A DNA stretch of 39,136 bases from Armatimonadota bacterium (GTDB lineage: Bacteria; Bacteroidota; Ignavibacteria; OLB7), in the NCBI GenBank assembly GCA_020850315.1, contig JADZEY010000056.1, forward strand, positions 1 to 39,136, read 5' to 3'. Positions 8,269 through 16,134 of this stretch are shown here, piece after piece; the first letter of the stretch is position 1, and each line of letters starts with the position of its first letter. A model generated the notes under the pieces. It saw only the letters and a list, made by a program, of their open reading frames with translations. It was not told where the DNA came from and made no database searches. Position numbers and translations under genes: made by a program.

Positions 8269-9666
8269 CTACCGCATCCCAAGCCGGGGTTTGTTGATGC
8301 CCAGGGTTTTCATCTGTTTGCTGAGGGTGGAGCGGTCAATCCCTAACTCGGCAGCGGCTTTGGTGATGTTCCATTCGTTCCGATCCAGCACCTTCACCAA
8401 CTCCTCCTTTTTGGTTTGTTTGGCCAGCTGCTGCACGTCGCCGTAATCCCGAACAACGGAAAGGTCGTGGCTGCGGGAGGAATCGTTGCGATCCAAGACG
8501 CGGGCCAAATCGGTGTGTTCGATAAGCTCGCCAGGGGTCATCACCGCTGCGGCTTCCGTCAGGCGGCGAAGCTCGCGGACATTCCCCGGCCAGCGCTGCC
8601 GCTCCAGCATATCAATCGCCGAGTCGCTGAAGCGTTTTGGCCCCATGTCGTTTTTCTTGGCAAACCCAGATAGGAAGTGATTGGCAAGCGGGGCAATATC
8701 CTGGCGCCGTTCCCGCAGCGGTGGGATGTGAATCTCGATTCCCCGCAGCCGGTAGAGCAGATCCTCACGGAACACCCGTTCGCTTACCGCCTCCAGCAAA
8801 TCGCGGTTGGTGGCCGAGACTATCCGAACATCAACCTCCTCGGCCTGCACCGAACCAAGCCGGCGAACAGTTTGCGAATCAATCACCCGCAAAAATTTCG
8901 ATTGAAGTTCAATCGGGAATTCGCCGATCTCATCCAGAAACAACGTCCCCTGGTGTGCGGCTTGCACCATGCCGGGCTTCACATCCACAGCCCCGGTGAA
9001 CGCCCCTTTGGTGTGGCCGAACAACTCACTCTCGAACATTGTGGCAGGGATATTTGGCACATCCAACACCACAAACGGCTTGTTCTTGCGGGGGCTCATT
9101 TTGTGAATCGCGCTGGCAAGCAAATCCTTGCCAACCCCGGTTTCCCCTGTTATCAGCACCGAAATCATGGAGCGGGCGCACAGCGCGGCCTCGCCGATAA
9201 TCCGTTGTAGGTCGGGGCTGTTGCCAATGATTCCGTACTGGCTTGCGTCCCCCGCGTGTTCCTTCCCCGCCCGCAACTGATCCACCACGGCGTTGATTGC
9301 CGACAGCAACTCGTTCGCGCCAGAACCTTTGTAGATGTAGTTGGTGGCTCCGGTCTTCATTGCTTGCACCACAAGGTCAATGGAGTTCTCCCCCGTCAGC
9401 ATAATCACCGGAAGTGTGGGGTGGAACCGGACGATCTGCTCCAATGTCTGTATCCCCCCCATCCCCGGCATCCGCATATCAAGCAACACCAACTGGATGG
9501 CGTTGACCTCGGCTCCTAACAGTGTCAATCCTTCCTCACCACTGCGGGCAGAGATGGTGCGGTGCCCCACCCGTTTCAGCAGTTCGCCAACAGCTTCAAG
9601 GAAGTTGGGGTCGTCGTCAATCAGTAAAATGTCGGGCCGGGAAACAGCCTGCGTGTTGTTCATCAT
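8269..9666 (-). CDS. Sigma-54-dependent response regulator (NtrC family)
   Basis: This 465-residue regulator has three domains. The receiver domain (about 11-130) has IDDD at the N-terminus, phospho-acceptor Asp63 (LLDMRMPG) and conserved Lys113. The AAA+ domain has Walker A GETGVGKD (174-181), the sigma-54 contact loop GAFTGA (221-226) and Walker B TLFLDEIG (241-248). A Fis-type helix-turn-helix sits at the C-terminus (NITKAAAELGIDRSTLSKQM). Phosphorylation should drive ATP-dependent opening of sigma-54 promoters. The start is one of two tandem ATGs at 9666 and 9663, with AGAGGAA four and seven bases upstream; longer in-frame extensions look non-coding. No sensor kinase is adjacent. It is divergent from the arginine cluster. 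Confidence 0.93.
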   Translation of the reverse strand: MMNNTQAVSRPDILLIDDDPNFLEAVGELLKRVGHRTISARSGEEGLTLLGAEVNAIQLVLLDMRMPGMGGIQTLEQIVRFHPTLPVIMLTGENSIDLVVQAMKTGATNYIYKGSGANELLSAINAVVDQLRAGKEHAGDASQYGIIGNSPDLQRIIGEAALCARSMISVLITGETGVGKDLLASAIHKMSPRKNKPFVVLDVPNIPATMFESELFGHTKGAFTGAVDVKPGMVQAAHQGTLFLDEIGEFPIELQSKFLRVIDSQTVRRLGSVQAEEVDVRIVSATNRDLLEAVSERVFREDLLYRLRGIEIHIPPLRERRQDIAPLANHFLSGFAKKNDMGPKRFSDSAIDMLERQRWPGNVRELRRLTEAAAVMTPGELIEHTDLARVLDRNDSSRSHDLSVVRDYGDVQQLAKQTKKEELVKVLDRNEWNITKAAAELGIDRSTLSKQMKTLGINKPRLGMR

Positions 9667-9971
9667 TGGGTTCCTCTGCAAAGAAATAATTGGGGCGCAC
9701 ACGTTCGTGCAGTGCAAAATGCAGCCGTTGCAAAAAGCGTGGCCAAAAGTACAAAGTTGGCGGGAATTGCCGCTGGGTGCAGCGGCTTCAGCGATAGCAA
9801 GAATCGTACCGGACAGCACCTCACTTCTGCCTTGCCCCGTTCCCTCCTTCTTCATTCTTGCTTACTCCATCCTGGCCTCCCCTCCACCCACCACATTGTC
9901 GTAAACATTATCGCTTCGTAAAAGCAAAAAAAAATCATTGCATGAATATGCAAATCAATGTATAATTGTGC
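9667..9971. other. Divergent spacer between the regulator and argC
   Basis: This 305-base spacer contains the promoters of the leftward response regulator and of the rightward arginine cluster. The right 35 bases hold the promoter and ARG boxes listed separately. In the rest I see no gene, hairpin or repeat. The base content turns AT-rich near argC, including a run of nine A at 9926-9934. Confidence 0.5.
9938..9966 (+). promoter_or_regulatory. argC promoter, sigma-70-like
   Basis: A TTGCAT box (9938-9943) and a perfect TATAAT (9961-9966) are separated by exactly 17 bases. The A of the argC ATG at 9972 is the sixth base after the -10 box, where transcription normally begins, so the mRNA may be leaderless. 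No Shine-Dalgarno sequence precedes this ATG. The promoter overlaps the ARG-box palindromes. Confidence 0.65.
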
Positions 9972-9982
9972 ATGATTATTCA
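9939..9982. promoter_or_regulatory. ARG boxes (ArgR operators) at the argC promoter
   Basis: Two sequences fit the ARG-box core TGNAT-N4-ATNCA: TGCATGAATATGCA at 9939-9952 and TGCATGATTATTCA at 9969-9982. Their centres are 30 bases apart. A weaker copy, TGTATAATTGTGCA, lies at 9959-9972. The first box overlaps the -35 element, the weak one covers the -10 box, and the third covers the argC start codon. ArgR bound with arginine would block transcription here. ArgR is encoded in the same cluster, so this is probably its feedback loop. The consensus comes from the ArgR/AhrC family; binding itself is inferred. Confidence 0.7.
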
Positions 9983-11006
9983 ATCACCCCAAGTTCGCAT
10001 TGGCATTGCTGGCGCATCCGGCTACTCCGGCAGCCAGTTACTGAGATTGCTGCTGCGGCACACCGGGGTGGCCGTTGGCCCGCTGTTTGCCAATTCCTCC
10101 GTTGGCGCAGCTGTGGCCACGCTTCACCCCGATTTATCTGGCAGGGTTGATGCCACATTTGAACCCTGGGAAATTGAGCAAGCAAGCAGGTGCAGCCTCA
10201 TCTTTCTTGCTCTACCATCCGGCGAAGCCTTGCCGTTGTTGCCTTTGTTGGCTCAACATGGAGTGAAAGTGATTGATCTTGGCGGCGATTTCCGGCTGAA
10301 GAATGCCGCCAACTACCAACAGTTTTATCGGCGGGATCACACAGCACCGGAGTATCTATCCAAAGCGGTCTATGGGTTGCCAGAATGGAACAGGGCCGAG
10401 ATTGCAGCGGCGCAGATAATCGCTAACCCGGGCTGCTATCCAACAAGCATCCTGCTTCCGCTGCTTCCGTTGGTTGCTGCCGGGGTGATTGATTTTGATT
10501 GCATAATTATTCACTCCATGTCGGGAACAACCGGAGCGGGAAGGTCGGCTTCGGCCGAGCTTTCGTTCAGTGAGGTGGCGGGGAACGTGAGGGCGTATCG
10601 GGTGGGGGATCACCAGCATATCCCAGAAATTGAACAAGCATTGCAGCAGGTTGCGGGAAGGGAGGTCACGGTGACGTTCACCCCACACTTGCTTCCGGTG
10701 GAGCGCGGAATACTGACAACCATGACGCTGGCATTGCGCCGCCCGATCACCGCGCCAGAGCTTGGCGAACTCTATCGCCAACACTATTCCAACGAACCGT
10801 TTGTCCGTTGGTCGCCCGATCGCATCCCCGATTTGCGCGGCGTGGTCGGCACAAATTTCATTGACATTGGCTACCGCGTGGACCCACGAACCGGGCGGCT
10901 GACGCTGATGTCGGCGATTGACAACCTGCTGAAAGGTGCTGCCGGACAAGCCGTGCAGAATATGAACATCCAACTTGGTTTTGATGAAACGGAGGGGCTA
11001 CTATGA
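9972..11006 (+). CDS. argC: N-acetyl-gamma-glutamyl-phosphate reductase
   Basis: This 344-residue enzyme reduces N-acetylglutamyl phosphate to the semialdehyde with NADPH, the third step of arginine synthesis. The nucleotide-binding motif GIAGASGYSG (11-20) is at the N-terminus. The catalytic cysteine is C155 in NPGCYPTS, and the conserved histidine is H216 in DHQHIPEI. I chose the ATG at 9972 because the family normally begins only a few residues before the GxxGxSG motif; a TTG at 9966 is the alternative. The start codon lies inside an ARG box and right at the predicted transcription start. The 3' end overlaps argJ by four bases (ATGA). It is the first gene of the arginine cluster. Confidence 0.96.
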   Translation: MIIQSPQVRIGIAGASGYSGSQLLRLLLRHTGVAVGPLFANSSVGAAVATLHPDLSGRVDATFEPWEIEQASRCSLIFLALPSGEALPLLPLLAQHGVKVIDLGGDFRLKNAANYQQFYRRDHTAPEYLSKAVYGLPEWNRAEIAAAQIIANPGCYPTSILLPLLPLVAAGVIDFDCIIIHSMSGTTGAGRSASAELSFSEVAGNVRAYRVGDHQHIPEIEQALQQVAGREVTVTFTPHLLPVERGILTTMTLALRRPITAPELGELYRQHYSNEPFVRWSPDRIPDLRGVVGTNFIDIGYRVDPRTGRLTLMSAIDNLLKGAAGQAVQNMNIQLGFDETEGLL

Positions 11007-12217
11007 AACCAGAAATCGTCCACATTGAAGGGGGGATCACCGCCGCGCCGGGATTCCGTGCCGGTGGCGTGCATTGCGGAATCCGCCGCCGCAAGCTGGA
11101 CCTTGCGTTGCTGGTCAGCGACCATCCCGCAACGGTTGCGGGGGTGTTCACCACCAACAAGGCCCAGGCCGCACCGGTGCTGGCAAACCGCATCCAACTT
11201 CGCCAAACGGAAACGTGCAGGGCCATTGCCGTCAACAGCGGCGTTGCCAACGCTTGCACTGGCGAGCGTGGGCTGGAGGATGCCTGGCGAATGATCCGCC
11301 ACACCGCCGCCGCGTTGGACCTTCCCGAAGATCAAGTTCTGGTATCCAGCACCGGGGTGATTGGCGAGTATCTGCCGATGGAAAAAATCACTGCCGGAAT
11401 CGCCCAGCTTGCGCCGCTGCTTTCCGCCGAAGGCGCGCACGATGCAGCGTTGGCGATTATGACCACCGACACCTGCCCGAAAGAATACGCCGTGCGGGTT
11501 CGCATCGGCGGCGTTCCGGTGACGATTGGGGCAATGGCCAAAGGGTCCGGGATGATTGCGCCGAACATGGCCACCATGCTGGCATTTATCGCCACCGATG
11601 CCGCCGTCACCCAGCCCGCGTTGCAGCTGATGCTGGGGCGCGCCTGCCAACTCTCCTTCAATCGCATCAGCGTGGATGGCGACACCAGCACCAACGATAT
11701 GGCAATCGTGCTGGCCAACGGCCTGGCCAAAAACCCGATAGTGACCGAGGGGACACCGGAGTTCGATGAGCTTGCCGATGCCCTTACCCACGTGATGATT
11801 GTTCTGGCAAAGATGATCGCCCGCGACGGCGAAGGGGCACAAAAATTGATTGAGATCCAGGTGCGCGGCGCGGCAACCGAGGCCGAAGCCGAACAAGCCG
11901 CCCGCGCCGTGGCAAACTCCAACTTGGTGAAAACCGCCATTCACGGGGCCGACGCAAACTGGGGGCGGATACTTGCCGCCGTTGGATACTCCGGGATTGA
12001 GTTCAACCCCGAACAGATCTCTATCTGCTTGAATGGAGTTCCAATCCTTGCCCCCGGCTACCAGATTGTGATTGATGAAGAAAAAGCAAAACGCGCGCTG
12101 GAATGGGAGGAAGTGACGATACTGATTGACCTGTGCCGTGGCGACCACGAAGTCCGGTTTTGGACCTGCGACCTGACGAAGGAGTACGTCCACATCAACG
12201 CCAGCTACCGTTCCTGA
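11003..12217 (+). CDS. argJ: Bifunctional glutamate N-acetyltransferase / ornithine acetyltransferase
   Basis: This 404-residue ArgJ transfers the acetyl group from N-acetylornithine back to glutamate, so the acetyl group is recycled. If bifunctional it can also make N-acetylglutamate from acetyl-CoA. The self-cleavage site is visible as KGSGMIAPNMATML, with the nucleophile Thr191 that becomes the N-terminus of the beta chain. The oxyanion-hole TG is at 117-118 in VSSTGVIGEYLP. Its presence means that argE and argA are not required. It overlaps argC by four bases and argB by one base (TGATG), which indicates translational coupling. Whether it uses acetyl-CoA efficiently cannot be told from sequence. 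Confidence 0.96.
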   Translation: MKPEIVHIEGGITAAPGFRAGGVHCGIRRRKLDLALLVSDHPATVAGVFTTNKAQAAPVLANRIQLRQTETCRAIAVNSGVANACTGERGLEDAWRMIRHTAAALDLPEDQVLVSSTGVIGEYLPMEKITAGIAQLAPLLSAEGAHDAALAIMTTDTCPKEYAVRVRIGGVPVTIGAMAKGSGMIAPNMATMLAFIATDAAVTQPALQLMLGRACQLSFNRISVDGDTSTNDMAIVLANGLAKNPIVTEGTPEFDELADALTHVMIVLAKMIARDGEGAQKLIEIQVRGAATEAEAEQAARAVANSNLVKTAIHGADANWGRILAAVGYSGIEFNPEQISICLNGVPILAPGYQIVIDEEKAKRALEWEEVTILIDLCRGDHEVRFWTCDLTKEYVHINASYRS

Positions 12218-13017
12218 TGAACCACAGCAGCAATGGCGGAAAAGAAATTGTGGTGATTAAACATGGTGGGTCCACCATGAACGATTCCGGCACTGACCAA
12301 ACGCTGGCCCAGATTGCCGAACTGCACAACGCAGGAGCGAAGGTTGTGGTGGTGCATGGCGGCGGCAACCGGATCACCCAACTAAGCAGCGCGTTGGGAA
12401 TCCCCACCCGGTTTGTTGCGGGGCGGCGATTCACCTGCGGGCCGACGCTTGATGCTGCGGTGATGGCCCTTGCTGGTGCGGTGAACAAGGAGCTTGTGGC
12501 GGGATTGCTTCGGGTCGGGGTTTCCGCCGTTGGCTTGTCGGGGGTGGATGGCCGAATCCTGCAAACCGAGCCAGCCGGGCCGGAATTCGGCGCAGTTGGC
12601 AACGTGGCCGAAGTGAACACCGCACCGATTGAGCTTCTTCTGGACGGAGGCTTCCTTCCGGTGCTGGCCCCGATCGGCATCAGCTGCGCCGATGGAGCAA
12701 TCCAGAACATCAATGCCGATTTGGCGGCTTCGGCGGTGGCGGTGGCATTGCGGGCCGATCATCTGCTGTTTGTCACCGATGTCCCCGGTGTCCGCGCCGG
12801 CGGATTGGTGCGCCAACATCTTAGCGTTGCCGAAGCAGCAGCATTGATTGCCAGCAAAGAAATTGAGGGCGGAATGATCCCCAAAGCCGAAGCCGCAATC
12901 CAAGCAGCCACCGCCGGGGTTGCCAACGTGCGAATTATCGGCAACAGCCCTTCGGCACTATCTGAAGGGGTAGCCCGGCAACTGGGAACAGCCTTTGGAA
13001 TGTCGAATGAAGAGTGA
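12217..13017 (+). CDS. argB: Acetylglutamate kinase
   Basis: This 266-residue amino-acid kinase phosphorylates N-acetylglutamate with ATP, the second step of the pathway. Visible motifs are KHGGST (15-20) and VHGGGNRIT (46-54) for phosphate and substrate binding, NINADLAASAVA for the nucleotide site, and EGGMIPKAEAA with the conserved lysine near the C-terminus. The start at 12217 overlaps the argJ stop by one base; a longer in-frame version would lie inside argJ and lacks family similarity. I see no extended N-terminal helix of the kind that makes some arginine-inhibited kinases hexameric, so feedback inhibition is uncertain. The gene is followed by the first heptamer-repeat spacer. Confidence 0.95.
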   Translation: MNHSSNGGKEIVVIKHGGSTMNDSGTDQTLAQIAELHNAGAKVVVVHGGGNRITQLSSALGIPTRFVAGRRFTCGPTLDAAVMALAGAVNKELVAGLLRVGVSAVGLSGVDGRILQTEPAGPEFGAVGNVAEVNTAPIELLLDGGFLPVLAPIGISCADGAIQNINADLAASAVAVALRADHLLFVTDVPGVRAGGLVRQHLSVAEAAALIASKEIEGGMIPKAEAAIQAATAGVANVRIIGNSPSALSEGVARQLGTAFGMSNEE

Positions 13018-13053
13018 AAAGTGAAAAGACAAACAACGCAGAGTTCCTTCACT

Positions 13054-13133
13054 AATGACCAATGACTAATGACTAATGACCAATTCTCAATCTTTGCAAT
13101 CACCCACTGACAACTGACAACTGACCAATGACC
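13054..13133 (+). repeat. Heptamer repeat ladder ending in the argF start codon
   Basis: Four in-phase 7-mers (AATGACC, AATGACT, AATGACT, AATGACC) span 13054-13081. After a 24-base gap come ACTGACA, ACTGACA, ACTGACC and AATGACC (13106-13133). The final AATGACC contains the ATG of argF at 13128. Related arrays lie before argG and argH. They resemble the short tandemly repeated heptamers known from cyanobacteria. Confidence 0.85.
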
Positions 13134-14075
13134 AAAGATTTCCTCTCCATACTTGACATCACCGGAAGCGAATTGGAAGGGATGTTCTCCCTTGCCGACG
13201 AGCTACAACTCAGCCGCCAGTTCCGCCCGCTTGAGGGGATGACCGCTGCGCTGATCTTCCAGAAACCATCGCTGCGGACGCGAGCCTCGTTCGAAATTGG
13301 CATGGCACAGCTTGGCGGGCAATCGGTGCATTTCACCGACGAAGGGATTGGGCTGGGGGTCCGCGAAACGCCAGCGGATGTTGCCCAGCTTCTTTCCCGC
13401 TATGCCGATCTGATTGTTGCGCGGGTGTTCGGCCACGACCTTCTGGAGCAGATGGCCGCCTATGCCACAATCCCAGTGGTGAACGCCCTTAGCGACCGCT
13501 CGCACCCCTGCCAAATCATCGCCGATATGTACACCATCCGGCAGCATGGATTGCTTACCCCGGGGGTGCGGGTCTGCTACGTGGGCGACGGCAACAACGT
13601 GGCGAACTCCTGGATAGAGATGGCCGCAATCTGGCCAATCCGCCTGACGGTAGCCACCCCGGAAGGCTACGAGCCGGATGCCGAAATTTTGGCAGCGGCC
13701 CAACGCCAAGCCGCCTTCCCAATCGTTCTAAGCCACGACCCTGCCGCCGCCGTCCGCAATGCCGATGTGGTGTATACCGACGTGTGGGCAAGCATGGGCC
13801 AGGAACAAGAAACAGCAATCCGCAAGAAGGCGTTTGCGGGATTTCAGGTCAACCCTGCATTGATGGGGCGGGCATCGGCCGATGCGATTTTTATGCACTG
13901 CCTGCCGGCACACCGTGGCGAAGAAGTTGCCGCCGAAGTCATTGATGGCGCACGCTCGGTTATATTTGACCAAGCCGAAAACCGGCTGCATATGCAGAAG
14001 GCACTGCTGACACGATTGGCGCATCGCGGCCAGGGAACGGAGGCACTGCTGCATGGGCAGTTGGCTCTTCTATGA
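13128..14075 (+). CDS. argF: Ornithine carbamoyltransferase
   Basis: This 315-residue enzyme joins carbamoyl phosphate to ornithine to make citrulline. The carbamoyl-phosphate loop is SLRTR (48-52), followed by HPCQ (126-129). The ornithine-binding DVWASMG loop is at 218-224 and HCLPAHRGEE at 257-266. The SMG loop and the cluster context argue for ornithine rather than acetylornithine or aspartate as substrate. The start codon and the first two residues (Met-Thr) lie in the last unit of a heptamer repeat, with no obvious Shine-Dalgarno. The 3' end overlaps argR by four bases (ATGA). Confidence 0.95.
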   Translation: MTKDFLSILDITGSELEGMFSLADELQLSRQFRPLEGMTAALIFQKPSLRTRASFEIGMAQLGGQSVHFTDEGIGLGVRETPADVAQLLSRYADLIVARVFGHDLLEQMAAYATIPVVNALSDRSHPCQIIADMYTIRQHGLLTPGVRVCYVGDGNNVANSWIEMAAIWPIRLTVATPEGYEPDAEILAAAQRQAAFPIVLSHDPAAAVRNADVVYTDVWASMGQEQETAIRKKAFAGFQVNPALMGRASADAIFMHCLPAHRGEEVAAEVIDGARSVIFDQAENRLHMQKALLTRLAHRGQGTEALLHGQLALL

Positions 14076-14539
14076 TCCTTGATCCATCTGCCATGAACAA
14101 GCAAAGCCGGCACTTCGCCGTCCGCCAAACAATCGCCAACCACGTGGTGGCCAACCAAGATGAACTGCGCGTTTTGTTGGAATCGCAAGGCTACGAAGTC
14201 ACCCAAGCAACCCTCTCGCGCGATTTGAAGGAGCTTGGGGTTTCGCGGGCACACACCCCCGAAGGAACCCGCTACGTGCTTCCGGCCAGCGGCGGCGAAG
14301 AACGGAAAATGGCAACGCTTGTCAGCTACGAAGTAATCTCCATTGAAGCCAACGAAATGCTGGTGGTGATCCGCACGCTGCCCGGGCGCGCCGCCGGCGT
14401 TGCCGACATCATTGACAGCCAGGGCCACCCAGATATTCTTGGAACCGTCGCCGGCGACAACACCATCTTCATCACCCCGCGCAGCACCCGCAACACTGCC
14501 GCGCTGCTGCGCGAGCTGCAGAAGCAGATTATGGGGTAG
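14072..14539 (+). CDS. argR: Arginine repressor
   Basis: This 155-residue ArgR/AhrC-family protein has a winged-helix DNA-binding domain at about 8-75, with the recognition segment TQATLSRDLKELGVSRA (44-60). The C-terminal arginine-binding hexamerisation domain follows at about 82-153, with RTLPGRAAGVADIID and GTVAGDNTIFI (124-134). With arginine bound it should repress the ARG boxes at argC. The start at 14072 overlaps the argF stop; MNKQSRH at 14093 is another plausible start and fits the family length better. Placing the repressor inside the operon gives negative autoregulation. Confidence 0.95.
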   Translation: MILDPSAMNKQSRHFAVRQTIANHVVANQDELRVLLESQGYEVTQATLSRDLKELGVSRAHTPEGTRYVLPASGGEERKMATLVSYEVISIEANEMLVVIRTLPGRAAGVADIIDSQGHPDILGTVAGDNTIFITPRSTRNTAALLRELQKQIMG

Positions 14540-14547
14540 TCGGTGGG

Positions 14548-14644
14548 CAGTAGTCAGTGGTCAGTTGCAAAGAGGTTTTTTTGTCCATGGTCATTGGTTC
14601 ATGGTCATTAGTTCATGGTCATTAGTCCTTGGTCAATAGTCATT
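14548..14644 (-). repeat. Heptamer repeat array, inverted, upstream of argG
   Basis: On the plus strand eight in-phase 7-mers run from 14589 to 14644 (GGTCATT, GGTTCAT, GGTCATT, AGTTCAT, GGTCATT, AGTCCTT, GGTCAAT, AGTCATT). They are preceded by GTCAGTG/GTCAGTT units and a CAAAGAGGTTTTT link at 14548-14588. Read on the minus strand these are the same AATGACC-type units as before argF and argH. The 14548-14596 part matches the reverse complement of 16037-16079, so argG is flanked by inverted copies. Confidence 0.85.
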
Positions 14645-14674
14645 AGTGGGGGAAGAATGGCTACTTCCCTTTGT

Positions 14675-14702
14675 ACCAATCACCAATTACCTTTTCCCGA
14701 TA
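14675..14702 (+). repeat. Short heptamer ladder ending at the argG start
   Basis: Four consecutive 7-mers, ACCAATC, ACCAATT, ACCTTTT and CCCGATA, end with the A of the argG ATG at 14702. The CCCGAT end is shared with the ladder before atpC (30581-30608). Seven-base periodicity is weaker here than in the AATGACC arrays. Confidence 0.5.
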
Positions 14703-15907
14703 TGCCAAACAAAATTGCTCTTGCTTATTCCGGCGGGCTTGATACTTCAGTAATTGCCCGCTGGTTGGTGGAGAACTACGGTGCCGAAGTCATCACCGTC
14801 ACCGGAAACTTGGGTCAGCAAAAAGAGCTGGTGAACATTGAGGAGAAAGCGATGCGCTCCGGCGCGTCCGCCGCGTTTATCCTTGATCTTGCCGATGAGT
14901 TCGTGAGCGACTACGTGTTCCCAGCACTGAAAGCCGGAGCCTTGTACGAAGGGCTATACCCGATGGCCACCGCGCTGGGCCGCCCACTGCTGGCAAAAGC
15001 ACTGGTGGAGATCGCGATTCGCGAAGGGTGCGATGCCGTGGCCCACGGCTGCACCGGAAAGGGAAATGACCAAGTGCGGTTTGAAGCATCAGCCGCCGCG
15101 CTGGCCCCGCAACTGAAGGTGATTGCTCCGCTGCGCGATTGGGAATTCGGCTCACGCGAGGAAGAAATTGCCTACTGCGAACAACACGGAATCCCAGTGG
15201 CCGCCACCCGCGAAAACCCCTACTCCATTGATGAAAATCTGTGGGGAACCAGCATCGAGTGCGGCGTTCTGGAGGACCCCAAAGTTGCCCCACCTGCCGA
15301 TGCCTTCCAGCGGACCTGCTCGCCACAGCAAGCCCCCGACCAAGCAACCGCCGTGACGATTGAGTTCAGCAACGGAACCCCGGTGGCACTGGATGGCGTG
15401 CCGATGGATGGCGTTCGGCTGATCCACGCGCTGAACGAGCTTGGCGGAGCCAACGGCGTTGGGCGGATTGACATGGTGGAAAATCGCCTTGTGGGGATCA
15501 AATCGCGTGAGATTTACGAGGCTCCAGCGGCGGTAATTCTGCACCGCGCCCACGAGGAACTGGAGCGGCTGACGCTGGATCGGGAGACGGCTCACCACAA
15601 ACGAAAAATGGCTGCCGACTACGCCAACCTGATCTACAACGGTCAGTGGTTCACCCCGCTCCGCCAAGCGTTCGATGCGTTCATCGAAGCAACACAAGCG
15701 GTGGTAAATGGATGGGTGAGGTTGTCGCTGTACAAAGGGACCATCACCACCGAAGCGCGGTGGTCGCCGAACTCGCTGTACGACCCAGAGCTTGCAACCT
15801 ACACCAGTGCCGACACCTTCGACCACAAGGCCAGCGCAGGATTCATCAAAGTCTTCTCGCTGCCAATGCGGACGTGGCATCAGGTGAATGAGGGGAAGGG
15901 GCAGTAG
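14702..15907 (+). CDS. argG: Argininosuccinate synthase
   Basis: This 401-residue enzyme condenses citrulline and aspartate using ATP. The P-loop-like SGGLDTS motif is at residues 10-16, with [13 protein letters not shown] for citrulline and aspartate binding and YSIDENLWG further on. I chose the ATG at 14702 because the family starts a few residues before AYSGGLDTS. An in-frame ATG at 14657 would add 15 residues encoded by repeat sequence. The gene sits between two inverted copies of the heptamer-repeat spacer, unlike the tightly overlapping argC-J-B and argF-R genes. It may therefore be transcribed separately or have been inserted with its flanks. Confidence 0.95.
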   Translation: MPNKIALAYSGGLDTSVIARWLVENYGAEVITVTGNLGQQKELVNIEEKAMRSGASAAFILDLADEFVSDYVFPALKAGALYEGLYPMATALGRPLLAKALVEIAIREGCDAVAHGCTGKGNDQVRFEASAAALAPQLKVIAPLRDWEFGSREEEIAYCEQHGIPVAATRENPYSIDENLWGTSIECGVLEDPKVAPPADAFQRTCSPQQAPDQATAVTIEFSNGTPVALDGVPMDGVRLIHALNELGGANGVGRIDMVENRLVGIKSREIYEAPAAVILHRAHEELERLTLDRETAHHKRKMAADYANLIYNGQWFTPLRQAFDAFIEATQAVVNGWVRLSLYKGTITTEARWSPNSLYDPELATYTSADTFDHKASAGFIKVFSLPMRTWHQVNEGKGQ

Positions 15908-15924
15908 GCAGTTGGAGGGGGAGC

Positions 15925-15990
15925 GTCCAGTCGTCGAAGACGTACATGGCTCGACAGGCTCACCATGACGCTGCGGGGTTTGGTGCTGAA
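15925..15990. repeat. Possible dispersed intergenic repeat element
   Basis: The segment contains GGCTCGACAGGCTCACCATG, a sequence type that I recognise as a common intergenic repeat in bacterial genomes. It includes the short inverted pair CATGG/CCATG around the CTCGACAGGCTCA core. It lies between argG and the heptamer array. Only one copy is visible in this window, so the call rests on resemblance. Confidence 0.3.
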
Positions 15991-16008
15991 CGGTCATCCT
16001 CCTCTTTC

Positions 16009-16134
16009 TAATGACCAATGACCAAGGACTAATGACCATGAACAAAAACCTCTTTGCAACTGACCACTGACTACTGACTACTGACCAAAAACCAAACTTC
16101 CCCCCTCCTTCCAACTGACCACTGACCAATGACC
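16009..16134 (+). repeat. Heptamer repeat array ending in the argH start codon
   Basis: Units TAATGAC, CAATGAC, CAAGGAC, TAATGAC and CATGAAC (16009-16043) come first. ACTGACC, ACTGACT, ACTGACT, ACTGACC (16059-16086) follow, and after a C-rich link ACTGACC, ACTGACC, AATGACC (16114-16134). The last unit contains the argH ATG at 16129. The stretch AATGACCAATTCTCAA is shared with 13075-13090 in the argF spacer, showing that the two spacers are homologous. Confidence 0.85.

Noticed and set aside
14657-14701. Upstream argG start at ATG 14657
   Set aside because: It would add 15 repeat-derived residues that are absent from the family, and the purine run GGGGGAAG is too close to that ATG to act as a normal ribosome-binding site.
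15139-15882. Frameshift or gene remnant in overlapping frames around argG
   Set aside because: argG is intact over its full expected length, and overlapping frames show no family motif.
13054-16134. CRISPR array in the repeat-rich spacers of the arginine cluster
   Set aside because: The units are only seven bases, directly adjacent, with no regular 30-40 base spacers and no cas genes.
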